26,399 bases of DNA, taken from IMG/VR virus record IMGVR_UViG_3300005841_000609, positions 1 to 26,399 of that record; one strand, given 5' to 3'. This document shows, in pieces, positions 17,196 through 22,624 of this stretch (its first letter is position 1; each line of letters starts with the position of its first letter). This DNA comes from a virus. Under the pieces are notes generated by a model. It saw nothing but the letters and a program-made list of their open reading frames with translations. It ran no database searches and had not been told where the DNA came from. The translations under genes and the position numbers were made by a program.

Positions 17196-17815
17196 AGAAT
17201 GTTAGAAACATCCATGTCTTGCCGGATGAGTTTGGGAAGTTTCCGCACCGGCTTATTTTCTAGAACCTCCAAGACTCCTGCAGCTCGTTCAACTTTCGTG
17301 ATTCCTGGAAGTTGCATGGATTTCCGGCCGGAAGTTTCTCCCCTGCGTGCTGCAAGGATTTCATCCAGTTTCGTAGCAGTAGCAGAAACCATACTCTTTC
17401 CTTCCACTTCCACAATCTCCTGTTTTCCATTCACAAGATACTGAGGAATAAGATTCACATTCAACTGGAGATTCACAACAGTCCCAATCTGTGCAGCTCC
17501 ACGATTGACACTAGTATCCTTCCTACGCTTTGCTTTGTTCAGAACTGCGAAAGCTTGCAAAGATTGCTGCAAATTTGCCAGAGGAGCTTTAGCTTCAATC
17601 CTCTCCAGAAAAGTTGCTTCTACTGCATCAATCTTATGATCGAACTCTATGTCCTCTGCAGCTTGCTGAACTTTCTTCCCTTCAAGTTCGCTTGCAAAGT
17701 CTTCGTTACTCAAAAGCTGGCTGACATATGAATCGGACACTCCAAGAGCGCTCGCCACTTGGGTGCTGTTTAATCCTTGCGCTAGCATTTCCAAAATCTG
17801 GTCTCGGGCGGCCAT
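17192..17815 (-). CDS. terS: Small terminase subunit, HTH DNA-binding
   Basis: A 207-aa protein that recognises the packaging site and brings in the large subunit. Residues ~17-35 are a clear helix-turn-helix (STQVASALGVSDSYVSQLL). A helical oligomerisation part follows (residues 50-110), then a C-terminal tail that would contact the large subunit. The start is taken as ATG 17815, with AAGGAG 5 bases upstream on the minus strand, rather than the GTG ten codons further up. It directly precedes and overlaps the large terminase gene, which is the main support for the family. It borders the origin-like divergent region. Confidence 0.85.
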   Translation of the reverse strand: MAARDQILEMLAQGLNSTQVASALGVSDSYVSQLLSNEDFASELEGKKVQQAAEDIEFDHKIDAVEATFLERIEAKAPLANLQQSLQAFAVLNKAKRRKDTSVNRGAAQIGTVVNLQLNVNLIPQYLVNGKQEIVEVEGKSMVSATATKLDEILAARRGETSGRKSMQLPGITKVERAAGVLEVLENKPVRKLPKLIRQDMDVSNIL

Positions 17816-17848
17816 GCGTGCTCCTTCACTTTCTAATTCACTCACTCT

Positions 17849-17854
17849 ATAATA
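17849..17854 (-). promoter_or_regulatory. Possible -10 element for the late operon
   Basis: TATTAT on the minus strand, at a fitting distance for a start about 27 bases before the terS ATG. No convincing -35 hexamer lies at 16-18 bases (the best is ATTTCT), so a phage activator or another promoter may be needed. Weak call. Confidence 0.25.
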
Positions 17855-17896
17855 GACTCTAGTAGGAAATTAGAAATATCACGAATTCACTGGCAT

Positions 17897-18038
17897 GAAA
17901 AAATTTTAGATTTTTTGGGGAGATGTCATATAGGATTTCCGCTTTCCTCCCCCTAAAAAGGCCCCTCCCCCACTTCGTAGTTTGTTTTGCTGAGTGAGAG
18001 TAAGTGTCATATGGTGAGTGTGGATAACGTGTGGATAA
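17897..18038. other. Candidate replication origin (DnaA boxes, G-run block, AT-rich element)
   Basis: Read on the minus strand from right to left, this holds: two perfect DnaA boxes TTATCCACA (plus-strand TGTGGATAA at 18019-18027 and 18030-18038) exactly 11 bases apart; then a block with G5, G4 and G5 runs (17949-17971); then an AT-rich stretch at 17897-17916, where 18 of 20 bases are A or T. The order box, GC cluster, AT-rich is that of bacterial origin unwinding elements. TGTCATAT also occurs twice (17924-17931 and 18005-18012). The region lies between divergent gene blocks. Origin function is inference; the boxes could instead serve gene regulation by DnaA. Confidence 0.5.
18019..18038 (-). 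promoter_or_regulatory. Tandem perfect DnaA boxes
   Basis: Two copies of TGTGGATAA (TTATCCACA on the minus strand) at 18019 and 18030, separated by CG, in the same direction and one helical turn apart. A third, degenerate unit (TGTGAGTGC) begins another 11 bases on at 18041. This is the strict consensus for DnaA, conserved across bacteria. Two exact tandem copies within 20 bases are unlikely by chance. Confidence 0.8.
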
Positions 18039-18077
18039 TGTGTGAGTGCTGTTACATTGTAAAGATGTAGATAGCAC

Positions 18078-18105
18078 TTGCAAGATTGAATGGGTGTGCT
18101 ATAGT
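18078..18105 (+). promoter_or_regulatory. Sigma70-like promoter with extended -10
   Basis: TTGCAA at 18078-18083, 16-base spacer, TATAGT at 18100-18105 preceded by TGC (extended -10). Predicted start near 18112, reading into the 36-aa leader ORF and the rightward gene block. It lies 40 bases right of the DnaA boxes. Confidence 0.55.
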
Positions 18106-18137
18106 TGAGTCATTGATAACTACTGAGTGAGTGCAGC

Positions 18138-18248
18138 ATGGTTTCTATCTGGCATATCGACTTCCCTGACTACGAATTGCGACTTGCAATGATGTCACAA
18201 CAGGCAATGGTATGGATGCATTTTGGTTGCGATTTACACCTTGTGTGA
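18138..18248 (+). CDS. Possible 36-aa leader peptide
   Basis: An ATG 33 bases after the -10 element opens a 36-codon frame (MVSIWHIDFPDYELRLAMMS...) that ends at TGA 18248. A GAGTGAG stretch upstream could serve as ribosome-binding site but is not strong. It has no recognised motif. A hairpin and a second promoter follow it, so it may be a leader ORF rather than a functional protein. Low confidence. Confidence 0.3.
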   Translation: MVSIWHIDFPDYELRLAMMSQQAMVWMHFGCDLHLV

Positions 18249-18271
18249 GTAAAGAATAGAGAATACATACC

Positions 18272-18294
18272 TAGGGCACTATATTGGTGCCTTA
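18272..18294 (+). other. Hairpin after the leader ORF
   Basis: TAGGGCAC and GTGCCTTA pair over 8 bp (one G-T) around a 7-base loop. No T-run follows directly, only AAAATGTATTTT, so this is a weak terminator at best. It could be an operator or a leader attenuator hairpin upstream of the next promoter. Confidence 0.35.
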
Positions 18295-18312
18295 AAATGT
18301 ATTTTCCCGCAT

Positions 18313-18333
18313 GTGTGATACAATAAATCACAC
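18313..18333 (+). promoter_or_regulatory. Extended -10 promoter inside a perfect inverted repeat (operator-like)
   Basis: GTGTGAT (18313-18319) and ATCACAC (18327-18333) form a perfect 7-bp inverted repeat around a 7-base centre. TGATACAAT (18316-18324) inside it is an extended -10 element. There is no good -35. A protein bound to the repeat would block this promoter directly. The repeat looks like a CRP half-site pair, but the spacing between TGTGA and TCACA is 9, not 6, so another dimeric regulator is more likely. Confidence 0.45.
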
Positions 18334-18367
18334 GATCTTTTGTTCCCTCAACTCTTTGGAGATTACA

Positions 18368-18979
18368 ATGGCTATTCGTGTTCACACTTCTATCATTTCC
18401 GCCGCCGCGATTGTTGCGGTTGGGGAAAAGCTGGTTTCCGCAAAGTGGAATGAAACAACGAAGCAATCGAAGAGAGAAGTTGCTGTTGTTCTTCCGATGG
18501 AAAATCTCGTTGCACCAGAAGTTCCTGAGAGTTTCCGCGCTTTGGTGGAATCTGCTCTCTTGTCTCAAGCTGAAGCAACTCTCAAGACTTTCTGCGCTGA
18601 AAATCCCAACAGTTTCGAGATCGATGAAACGATGTTCGATCGGCCGAATTTGGTCGAGAGTTTCATGAATCGCGGTTCGTTGTGGCTCGGCAAGAAAGAT
18701 TTGGAGATTGCATTTACCAGTTCGGCGACTTGGAAGCGAATTGCTTCTCGGCCGGAATTCAGTTCAAACAAAACATATCAAATGGTTGCAAATCGATTCA
18801 AGGAAACAATTCTCAAATTGTCTGGAAAAGCAACTGTGATTTCTCCTGATGATTGCGATGCGATTCTGTCGAAGATCGAAGATTCCGATCTGGAAACTCA
18901 GTTCGGAGAATTCGTTGTCAGTCGACTGGAATCGATGAAGAACCGAAAACAAGAAAAGATTGACTTCGATTCTCTCTGA
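18368..18979 (+). CDS. Unknown early protein, 203 aa
   Basis: First sizeable gene of the rightward block. The start is ATG 18368 with GGAG 6 bases upstream; an in-frame ATG at 18311 lies inside the promoter palindrome and is not used. The N-terminus is hydrophobic/Ala-rich (ISAAAIVAVGEKLV) but too short and polar for a firm membrane call. The middle and end are helical and charged (RFKETILKLSGKATVISPDDCDAILSKIED), ending KIDFDSL. It may be a distant relative of the 232-aa protein at 24904: both have an aspartate-rich centre, a W-K helix, a polar helical end, and a D-x-x-x-L tail. No function is recognised. Directly behind a regulated promoter, it is probably made early and in quantity. Confidence 0.75.
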   Translation: MAIRVHTSIISAAAIVAVGEKLVSAKWNETTKQSKREVAVVLPMENLVAPEVPESFRALVESALLSQAEATLKTFCAENPNSFEIDETMFDRPNLVESFMNRGSLWLGKKDLEIAFTSSATWKRIASRPEFSSNKTYQMVANRFKETILKLSGKATVISPDDCDAILSKIEDSDLETQFGEFVVSRLESMKNRKQEKIDFDSL

Positions 18980-18993
18980 GATTCCACTATTCG

Positions 18994-19034
18994 AGCCAGT
19001 TTAATCGCTGGCTTTCTAGTGCAATTTCGCACTA
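18994..19034 (+). other. Two tandem hairpins between early genes
   Basis: AGCCAG/CTGGCT (18994-18999 and 19008-19013, 8-base loop) is followed 3 bases later by TAGTGC/GCACTA (19017-19022 and 19029-19034, 6-base loop). The first is followed by TTCT only. They fill the gap before the 58-aa gene and could act as a partial terminator, mRNA processing site or stability element. Confidence 0.45.
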
Positions 19035-19046
19035 ATTGGAGATTTT

Positions 19047-19223
19047 ATGTACGAAATCTATTTCGACAATTCTGAAATCATTGATGCTACTGGAATTCGT
19101 ATGTGTCTCTGTCCAGATTTTCAATCAGCCATTGCAGTTTACGATTCTCTCACTCGTCGATTCTGTTGTGTCAATCTCTACGATTCTAAAGGCGATTTGA
19201 TTCGTAAGCACACAAATTTGTAA
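19047..19223 (+). CDS. Unknown 58-aa protein
   Basis: ATG 19047 with GGAG 5 bases upstream, the same leader style (TTGGAGATT) as the 203-aa gene. The protein (MYEIYFDNSEIIDATGIRMC...) is a beta-rich small domain with four Cys residues in two clusters (MCLC and FCC), ending KHTNL. Metal binding is possible but not shown. No family recognised. Confidence 0.65.
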   Translation: MYEIYFDNSEIIDATGIRMCLCPDFQSAIAVYDSLTRRFCCVNLYDSKGDLIRKHTNL

Positions 19224-19602
19224 TTTCCAATTCCCTCCGACCCGTAACGTGTAACACGTACCAGATTCCCCCTCCCCTCCCTCTGGCCCTCTTAACCCCT
19301 CACCTATTCTTTCCTATCTATTCCCCTATCTCTCTATTAGTCTATCTATCCTCTACACTGATTTTAAAGAGTTTTAATTCTTTGTTTGTATGAATCTCTT
19401 TAAAATCAAAGTACCCCCTCAAAAAATCCAACGCACTATGAGGGATACCATCCTAATACAGAGAACACACATAGGAAGGATGGAATAGGGAAGAGGGGAA
19501 TAAGAACACAACAATACATGACAGGGAAGGGGAGGAGTAAGGAGCACACCCCCATTTCGGTACGTGTTCCGTGTTACAGGTCAATCAGTAAAGGAAACTA
19601 CA
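19224..19602. repeat. Gene-free region: imperfect long inverted repeat with pyrimidine/purine halves
   Basis: No gene is seen in this stretch. The left part (about 19261-19356) is strongly pyrimidine-rich (C and T runs); the right part (about 19470-19550) is purine-rich. The outer ends, 19244-19262 and 19559-19577, match as inverted repeats at 16 of 19 bases. An inner TATTCCCC (19319-19326) pairs with GGGGAATA (19495-19502) in the same ungapped register. Between these two matches the arms agree only about as well as composition alone would give. A perfect 13-bp stem (19359-19371 with 19396-19408, 24-base loop, TGATTTTAAAGAG) lies 27 bases left of the overall centre. The left outer end is itself a near-palindrome (ACGTGT-A-ACACGT). 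Function unknown. Confidence 0.7.
19359..19408. repeat. Perfect 13-bp inverted repeat, 24-base loop
   Basis: TGATTTTAAAGAG and CTCTTTAAAATCA are exact reverse complements. Neither side is followed by a T-run, so it is not a usual terminator. Each arm carries a -10-like TAAAAT on one strand. It is the strongest local symmetry in the gene-free region. Confidence 0.8.
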
Positions 19603-20049
19603 ATGAATGACACAGACATTAATGACTATGATTTTAATCCAGACTATTTTGTTCCGAAAATGGTTGATCGAAGTCTTGATATTTCCATCCTTCGTGACTT
19701 ACCTGAGATTGTGAAATCAACCTGCAAGAAACTTCATTCTGAAGGCTGGAGGTTCTACTTTGTCAAACAACAAAGAGGCAGATGCTATTATCGTGCCAAA
19801 GTAATCACATTGCCATCTTGGGCAATGAAAAGAGAAAGAACATATAAAGCCTGGTATGTAGCACATGAGTGTAGTCATGCATTGGTGGAAAGAGAAATCA
19901 GTAGAATTAGGCCGCATGGAATTGAATTCATGGAGCAACTGAAACTCATTTGCCCAAGTGAGTGCATCATTCACGAACTAGAATACAAACCACGTAATGC
20001 AGCAATGGCAGGAATCGGACAAAAGAAATACACATTCGATGATCTTTGA
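19603..20049 (+). CDS. SprT-like zinc metallopeptidase
   Basis: A 148-aa protein of the SprT/Spartan-like family. The zinc site is clear: HECSH at residues 88-92 (HExxH, with the catalytic E89) and the third ligand H105 in RPHGIEFMEQL, the family's HGxxF signature 13 residues on. Cellular Spartan degrades proteins crosslinked to DNA; the role of phage SprT-like proteins is not established. This copy ends soon after the active site and lacks its own C-terminal zinc ribbon. The start is ATG 19603 with AGGA upstream; a longer GTG frame reaches into the repeat region and is rejected. It is followed by a separate Cys-rich gene 29 bases on. Confidence 0.8.
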   Translation: MNDTDINDYDFNPDYFVPKMVDRSLDISILRDLPEIVKSTCKKLHSEGWRFYFVKQQRGRCYYRAKVITLPSWAMKRERTYKAWYVAHECSHALVEREISRIRPHGIEFMEQLKLICPSECIIHELEYKPRNAAMAGIGQKKYTFDDL

Positions 20050-20078
20050 ATGTTAATCAACTATAGGAGTAAAGAACC

Positions 20079-20270
20079 ATGAGAAATTATGACGATGATA
20101 ACGACGATTATTATCTGCCATATACCTGCCGTCATGGATTAGAAGAATGTGAAGAATGTGATGACATGGATATTGATAAGTGTCTCAATTGTGGGCGATA
20201 CAAAGCTAGTTCACAATTAGACAAGTATCAAGTTTGCAAATCTGGTTGCAGAAACCCAAACGAATACTAG
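20079..20270 (+). CDS. Small Cys-rich (zinc-ribbon-like) protein, 63 aa
   Basis: Seven cysteines: C17, C24-x2-C27, C35-x2-C38, and C53-x3-C57, with H19 nearby. This is a pattern for one or two bound zinc ions. The N-terminus is very acidic (DDDNDDYY). ATG 20079 has a strong TAGGAGT site. It follows the SprT-like gene, which lacks a zinc ribbon, so the pair may work together; that is inference. No exact family is recognised. Confidence 0.7.
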   Translation: MRNYDDDNDDYYLPYTCRHGLEECEECDDMDIDKCLNCGRYKASSQLDKYQVCKSGCRNPNEY

Positions 20271-20284
20271 TTAGTAATAGACTC

Positions 20285-20322
20285 CTAGCCCTATTGACAT
20301 GGGGCTAGTGTTCTGTTACTCT
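20285..20322 (+). promoter_or_regulatory. Possible promoter overlapping a hairpin
   Basis: A perfect TTGACA (20294-20299), 17-base spacer and TACTCT (20317-20322) preceded by TGT (extended -10). The -35 sits in the loop of a 7-bp hairpin (CTAGCCC 20285-20291 with GGGCTAG 20302-20308). It could drive the small-gene cluster beginning at 20412. The -10 matches the consensus poorly, so the call is tentative. Confidence 0.4.
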
Positions 20323-20361
20323 GGTACGATTTTTCTTGGTGTTTTACGTAATTTGGACATA

Positions 20362-20376
20362 GCCGGCCGGGCCGGC
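20362..20376. other. 15-base G/C-only near-palindrome
   Basis: GCCGGCCGGGCCGGC stands out in an AT-rich leader: two GCCGGC palindromes flank a CGG centre. It lies between the possible promoter and the membrane-peptide gene. It could be a protein-binding site or RNA hairpin; nothing more is visible. Confidence 0.4.
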
Positions 20377-20411
20377 GTGGCAAATGAACTTCTAAGATGA
20401 AAGGAACTACT

Positions 20412-20516
20412 ATGGAAACAACTTGGCTTGAATGGTTCGCACTGCTAGCATTGACTCTCATTGCATGCTGTGCGGTTTTGTGTGATGTTTATTTTAAGGA
20501 GAGAAAGAATGACTAG
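20412..20516 (+). CDS. Short membrane peptide, 34 aa
   Basis: METTWLEWFALLALTLIACC... has one hydrophobic segment (residues ~8-27) followed by charged YFKERKND, so the C-terminus is probably cytoplasmic. AAGGA precedes the ATG. It overlaps the next gene by 8 bases (ATGACTAG). Single-segment peptides of this size occur among phage early genes; a holin is possible but there is no lysis cassette here. Confidence 0.55.
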   Translation: METTWLEWFALLALTLIACCAVLCDVYFKERKND

Positions 20517-20727
20517 TCCTGTTCTCAATCCTGGTATTCTCCTAGAGAATGCAAGACTAGGAAACACCTACCAAGTCCACGATCTTACAAGCTACTGGCA
20601 TGGTAGCTTTGGAAAGTGTATCGCAATCCACGCAGATAGGAGGTTAATCACGTTACACGTAGATGGAGCACATCCGATTAACGTCAAGCCTGAAGAAATC
20701 AGATTCATTAACCAGACAGGAGAATAG
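20509..20727 (+). CDS. Unknown 72-aa protein
   Basis: The start is ATG 20509 with AAGGAG upstream, inside the end of the membrane-peptide gene; a longer frame from 20461 is rejected because it lacks a site. The protein is beta-rich (NTYQVHDLTSYWHGSFGKCI, RLITLHVDG) and could be an SH3-like small domain. No family recognised. The coupling with its neighbours suggests one transcript. Confidence 0.65.
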   Translation: MTSPVLNPGILLENARLGNTYQVHDLTSYWHGSFGKCIAIHADRRLITLHVDGAHPINVKPEEIRFINQTGE

Positions 20728-20729
20728 CT

Positions 20730-20948
20730 ATGATCGAAGCACCACAAATCACCACACAACAAATTCGTGATGCAATCATTGCACGACACAATGAAGAAAT
20801 GCAGGACTGCAACCCAGATTTCATAGATCACACAATCAACAAACAAGGACGAGAAGTGCATGTGAAATTCAAATACTTCAAAGCACTCGAATGGAATGGT
20901 GAATTCACATATAACTACAAAAACTTTGATGGAAGGATTTGGTCATGA
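20730..20948 (+). CDS. Unknown 72-aa protein
   Basis: AGGAG precedes ATG 20730, 2 bases after the previous stop. Helical N-terminus (TTQQIRDAIIARHNEEMQD), then a beta part with aromatic residues (VKFKYFKALEWNGEFTYNYK). The stop overlaps the next ATG (ATGA). No family recognised. Confidence 0.65.
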   Translation: MIEAPQITTQQIRDAIIARHNEEMQDCNPDFIDHTINKQGREVHVKFKYFKALEWNGEFTYNYKNFDGRIWS

Positions 20949-21079
20949 ATCGAATCATTCAATCCTACTTTCTCCTTCGTAAACAAGGACATCGACCAGT
21001 CGATGCATGGTTTTATGCAACACACTACACGATTAACGAGTTTGGTATTGGCAAGTATCATGATAGCAGGCTGTGCTAG
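20945..21079 (+). CDS. Unknown 44-aa protein overlapping a lipoprotein gene
   Basis: ATG 20945 overlaps the previous stop by 4 bases; AAGGA lies 8 bases upstream. MNRIIQSYFLLRKQGHRPVDAW... is basic at the N-terminus with aromatic residues and has no membrane segment. Its second half is read in another frame by the lipoprotein gene starting at 21003. No family recognised. Confidence 0.5.
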   Translation: MNRIIQSYFLLRKQGHRPVDAWFYATHYTINEFGIGKYHDSRLC

Positions 21080-21188
21080 CACAACTAACTTGCCGCCAAC
21101 AAATCAACAGCCTAAAAAGGAAATGGAAACTTCTAAGGCTGTTGCAGATGTGATTCAATCAATCATCTTAAAAGGACTAATCCGATGA
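21003..21188 (+). CDS. Small lipoprotein, out-of-frame overlap with the 44-aa gene
   Basis: The first 24 residues are a classical lipoprotein signal: a short polar start, h-region LTSLVLASIMIA, and a lipobox IAGC with the lipidated Cys at residue 24 (20 if the second ATG at 21015 is used). The mature part is 38 residues (ASTTNLPPTNQQPKKE...), with Ala rather than Asp after the Cys, which favours the outer membrane. 77 bases overlap the previous gene in another frame. It resembles an Rz1-type outer spanin in shape, but there is no inner partner. Neither start has a strong ribosome-binding site, so coupling is likely. Confidence 0.65.
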   Translation: MHGFMQHTTRLTSLVLASIMIAGCASTTNLPPTNQQPKKEMETSKAVADVIQSIILKGLIR

Positions 21189-21439
21189 AGTTTAGTATTG
21201 CTAGCTGGAATCCATTTGCTTGGTTGAAACAAGAACCAATGACAGCCAATCAAATTCGACTCTATGATATTGGTCAGGCTGTAGCTGATCTGGATGAAGA
21301 AATCATGGAGTCTGAACTGAATCGAATCGTTCTCGAACACGAAAGGGCAGGACTGATTGCACAGAAGAACTTCATCCTGGAAGGTGAACCTGATGAGTAT
21401 AAGAATCAAACGAACTTGAGAAAATTCATTCAATCCTAG
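21185..21439 (+). CDS. Unknown 84-aa protein
   Basis: ATG 21185 overlaps the lipoprotein stop (ATGA) and has AAGGA upstream. Helical and acidic (DIGQAVADLDEEIMESELNRIVLEHERAG) with an amphipathic N-terminus (SIASWNPFAWL). No transmembrane segment or catalytic motif is seen. Such small helical proteins are common in phage early regions. Confidence 0.65.
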   Translation: MKFSIASWNPFAWLKQEPMTANQIRLYDIGQAVADLDEEIMESELNRIVLEHERAGLIAQKNFILEGEPDEYKNQTNLRKFIQS

Positions 21440-21454
21440 AAATTCCTGCTACCT

Positions 21455-21501
21455 TGCCAGAAGAAATCACAATCTTCTGGTAATCAGCAGCAATTTTGCT
21501 G
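21455..21501 (+). other. Two hairpins ahead of the 369-aa gene
   Basis: CCAGAAGA/TCTTCTGG (21457-21464 and 21473-21480, 8-base loop, extendable by a G-T and a T-A pair) is followed by CAGCAA/TTGCTG (21488-21493 and 21496-21501, 2-base loop). No T-run follows either. They lie just before the ribosome-binding site of the next gene and may be operators or translational control hairpins. Confidence 0.5.
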
Positions 21502-21517
21502 TGAAAGTGAGGTGCTA

Positions 21518-22624
21518 ATGTCTGCACTAATCCACACATCACCACCATTCGATTCCATCATAAAAACAATCTACTGTCAGAACAGTGGAGTCGTTCTTGG
21601 AAATCTCGAATGTAAAATCTTCGAGGGTCAACTAGCCTACATGGAGGCACATTCAGATGCAGTTTATCTCCATCCTTTCTACAGACTTTCTTCAATCGTT
21701 CTCATCAAAAAATTAGAAGATTGTCTCCATTGGTTTCAAAATCAAGGTTGGGTTGGAACTAACGCAGAGCAACTACGCCTGCGGCTTCTCGTTTCAGCAA
21801 CCATGTTTCACCTAGACTCAATAAAACAAGATCGAGCAACTCTTCCAGCCTTTCCAATTGCAGCCGCTAGTGCAGGTCGATTGCTTGGCCTGACTAAGTG
21901 GTTTTTCTATCTCTCCAGTAAAAGGCTGCAATTTCCCCTCTATTCCATTTCCGGCTTGAATGAAAACATCCAATGGGAAAACTTCAAACATTGGATTGAT
22001 AGCGCATACGAAATTCGACATCTTTGGGCAACTAAATCCAAAGAGTACCAACGTGAAGCTGAACAACGTGCAATGGAGGAATCCCTCCGGGAGATCAAAT
22101 CAGAACACGTATTCAAAAGGATTGACACTAGGAAAGTATGGAATTGGATTAGCCTGCAATTGGAAGACAACGTGCCTCCGGGCAGGATTGAAACGTTTCG
22201 TAATCTCTTCCTCAATGGTGATACAGAGGCATCGGAATGGACCATTGATGACGTCGATGATCTACGGGAAGCGATTGTTAAATTCGTTGATCGCGGGAAC
22301 GAAATCATGTTCTTTATCTCGAAACGACTGGATGGCATTGCAGCTATCATTCGGGATTTCTATTCCTCTTTCACTATTGTGAGCAGAGTGAGTGGAGGAA
22401 ACTTCACGGATAGCCAGACACCAGAAGAAGCATTGTTCTACTCTGAATATGACAAAAAAGTGGAAGGACTAGTAGAACTACCGCCGGCCCCGAAACTGGA
22501 AAGTTTCCAAAGTCGCGTCCTTTTCTTGAAAGCGCAAGCACAATGGAACATTCTTGCGAAACGGTTCAAATATAAGCAAGATAGTCAGAATCAAGGAGGC
22601 CAAGATGGAATTGCCTCAGCTTGA
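21518..22624 (+). CDS. Unknown 368-369-aa protein upstream of the helicase
   Basis: Start taken as ATG 21518, with GAGG 5 bases upstream; a GTG at 21512 overlaps that site and is rejected. The protein is mostly helical. Notable features are an N-terminal half with many aromatic and His residues (AYMEAHSDAVYLHPFYRLSS), a hydrophobic patch near residues 120-140 (GRLLGLTKWFFYLSSKRLQFPL) and charged coiled helices after 170 (SKEYQREAEQRAMEESLREI). No known domain is evident. It directly precedes the overlapping 72-aa and helicase genes, so a replication or recombination partner role is possible, by context only. Confidence 0.7.
   Translation: MSALIHTSPPFDSIIKTIYCQNSGVVLGNLECKIFEGQLAYMEAHSDAVYLHPFYRLSSIVLIKKLEDCLHWFQNQGWVGTNAEQLRLRLLVSATMFHLDSIKQDRATLPAFPIAAASAGRLLGLTKWFFYLSSKRLQFPLYSISGLNENIQWENFKHWIDSAYEIRHLWATKSKEYQREAEQRAMEESLREIKSEHVFKRIDTRKVWNWISLQLEDNVPPGRIETFRNLFLNGDTEASEWTIDDVDDLREAIVKFVDRGNEIMFFISKRLDGIAAIIRDFYSSFTIVSRVSGGNFTDSQTPEEALFYSEYDKKVEGLVELPPAPKLESFQSRVLFLKAQAQWNILAKRFKYKQDSQNQGGQDGIASA

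Noticed and set aside
17949-17971. G-quadruplex on the minus strand
   Set aside because: Only three G runs of four or more are present; the fourth is GG, so a stable canonical quadruplex is unlikely.
18313-18333. CRP-binding site
   Set aside because: Half-sites TGTGA and TCACA are present but separated by 9 bases instead of 6.
18311-18367. Upstream in-frame ATG for the 203-aa protein
   Set aside because: It lies inside the promoter/operator repeat and would precede the predicted transcript start; ATG 18368 has a proper GGAG.
19564-19602. GTG start extending the SprT-like protein by 13 residues
   Set aside because: The extension runs through the inverted-repeat end and lacks a ribosome-binding site; ATG 19603 has AGGA upstream.
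20945-21188. Rz/Rz1 spanin pair
   Set aside because: The outer-type lipoprotein is there, but the overlapping frame has no membrane segment or coiled coil and no endolysin or holin lies nearby.
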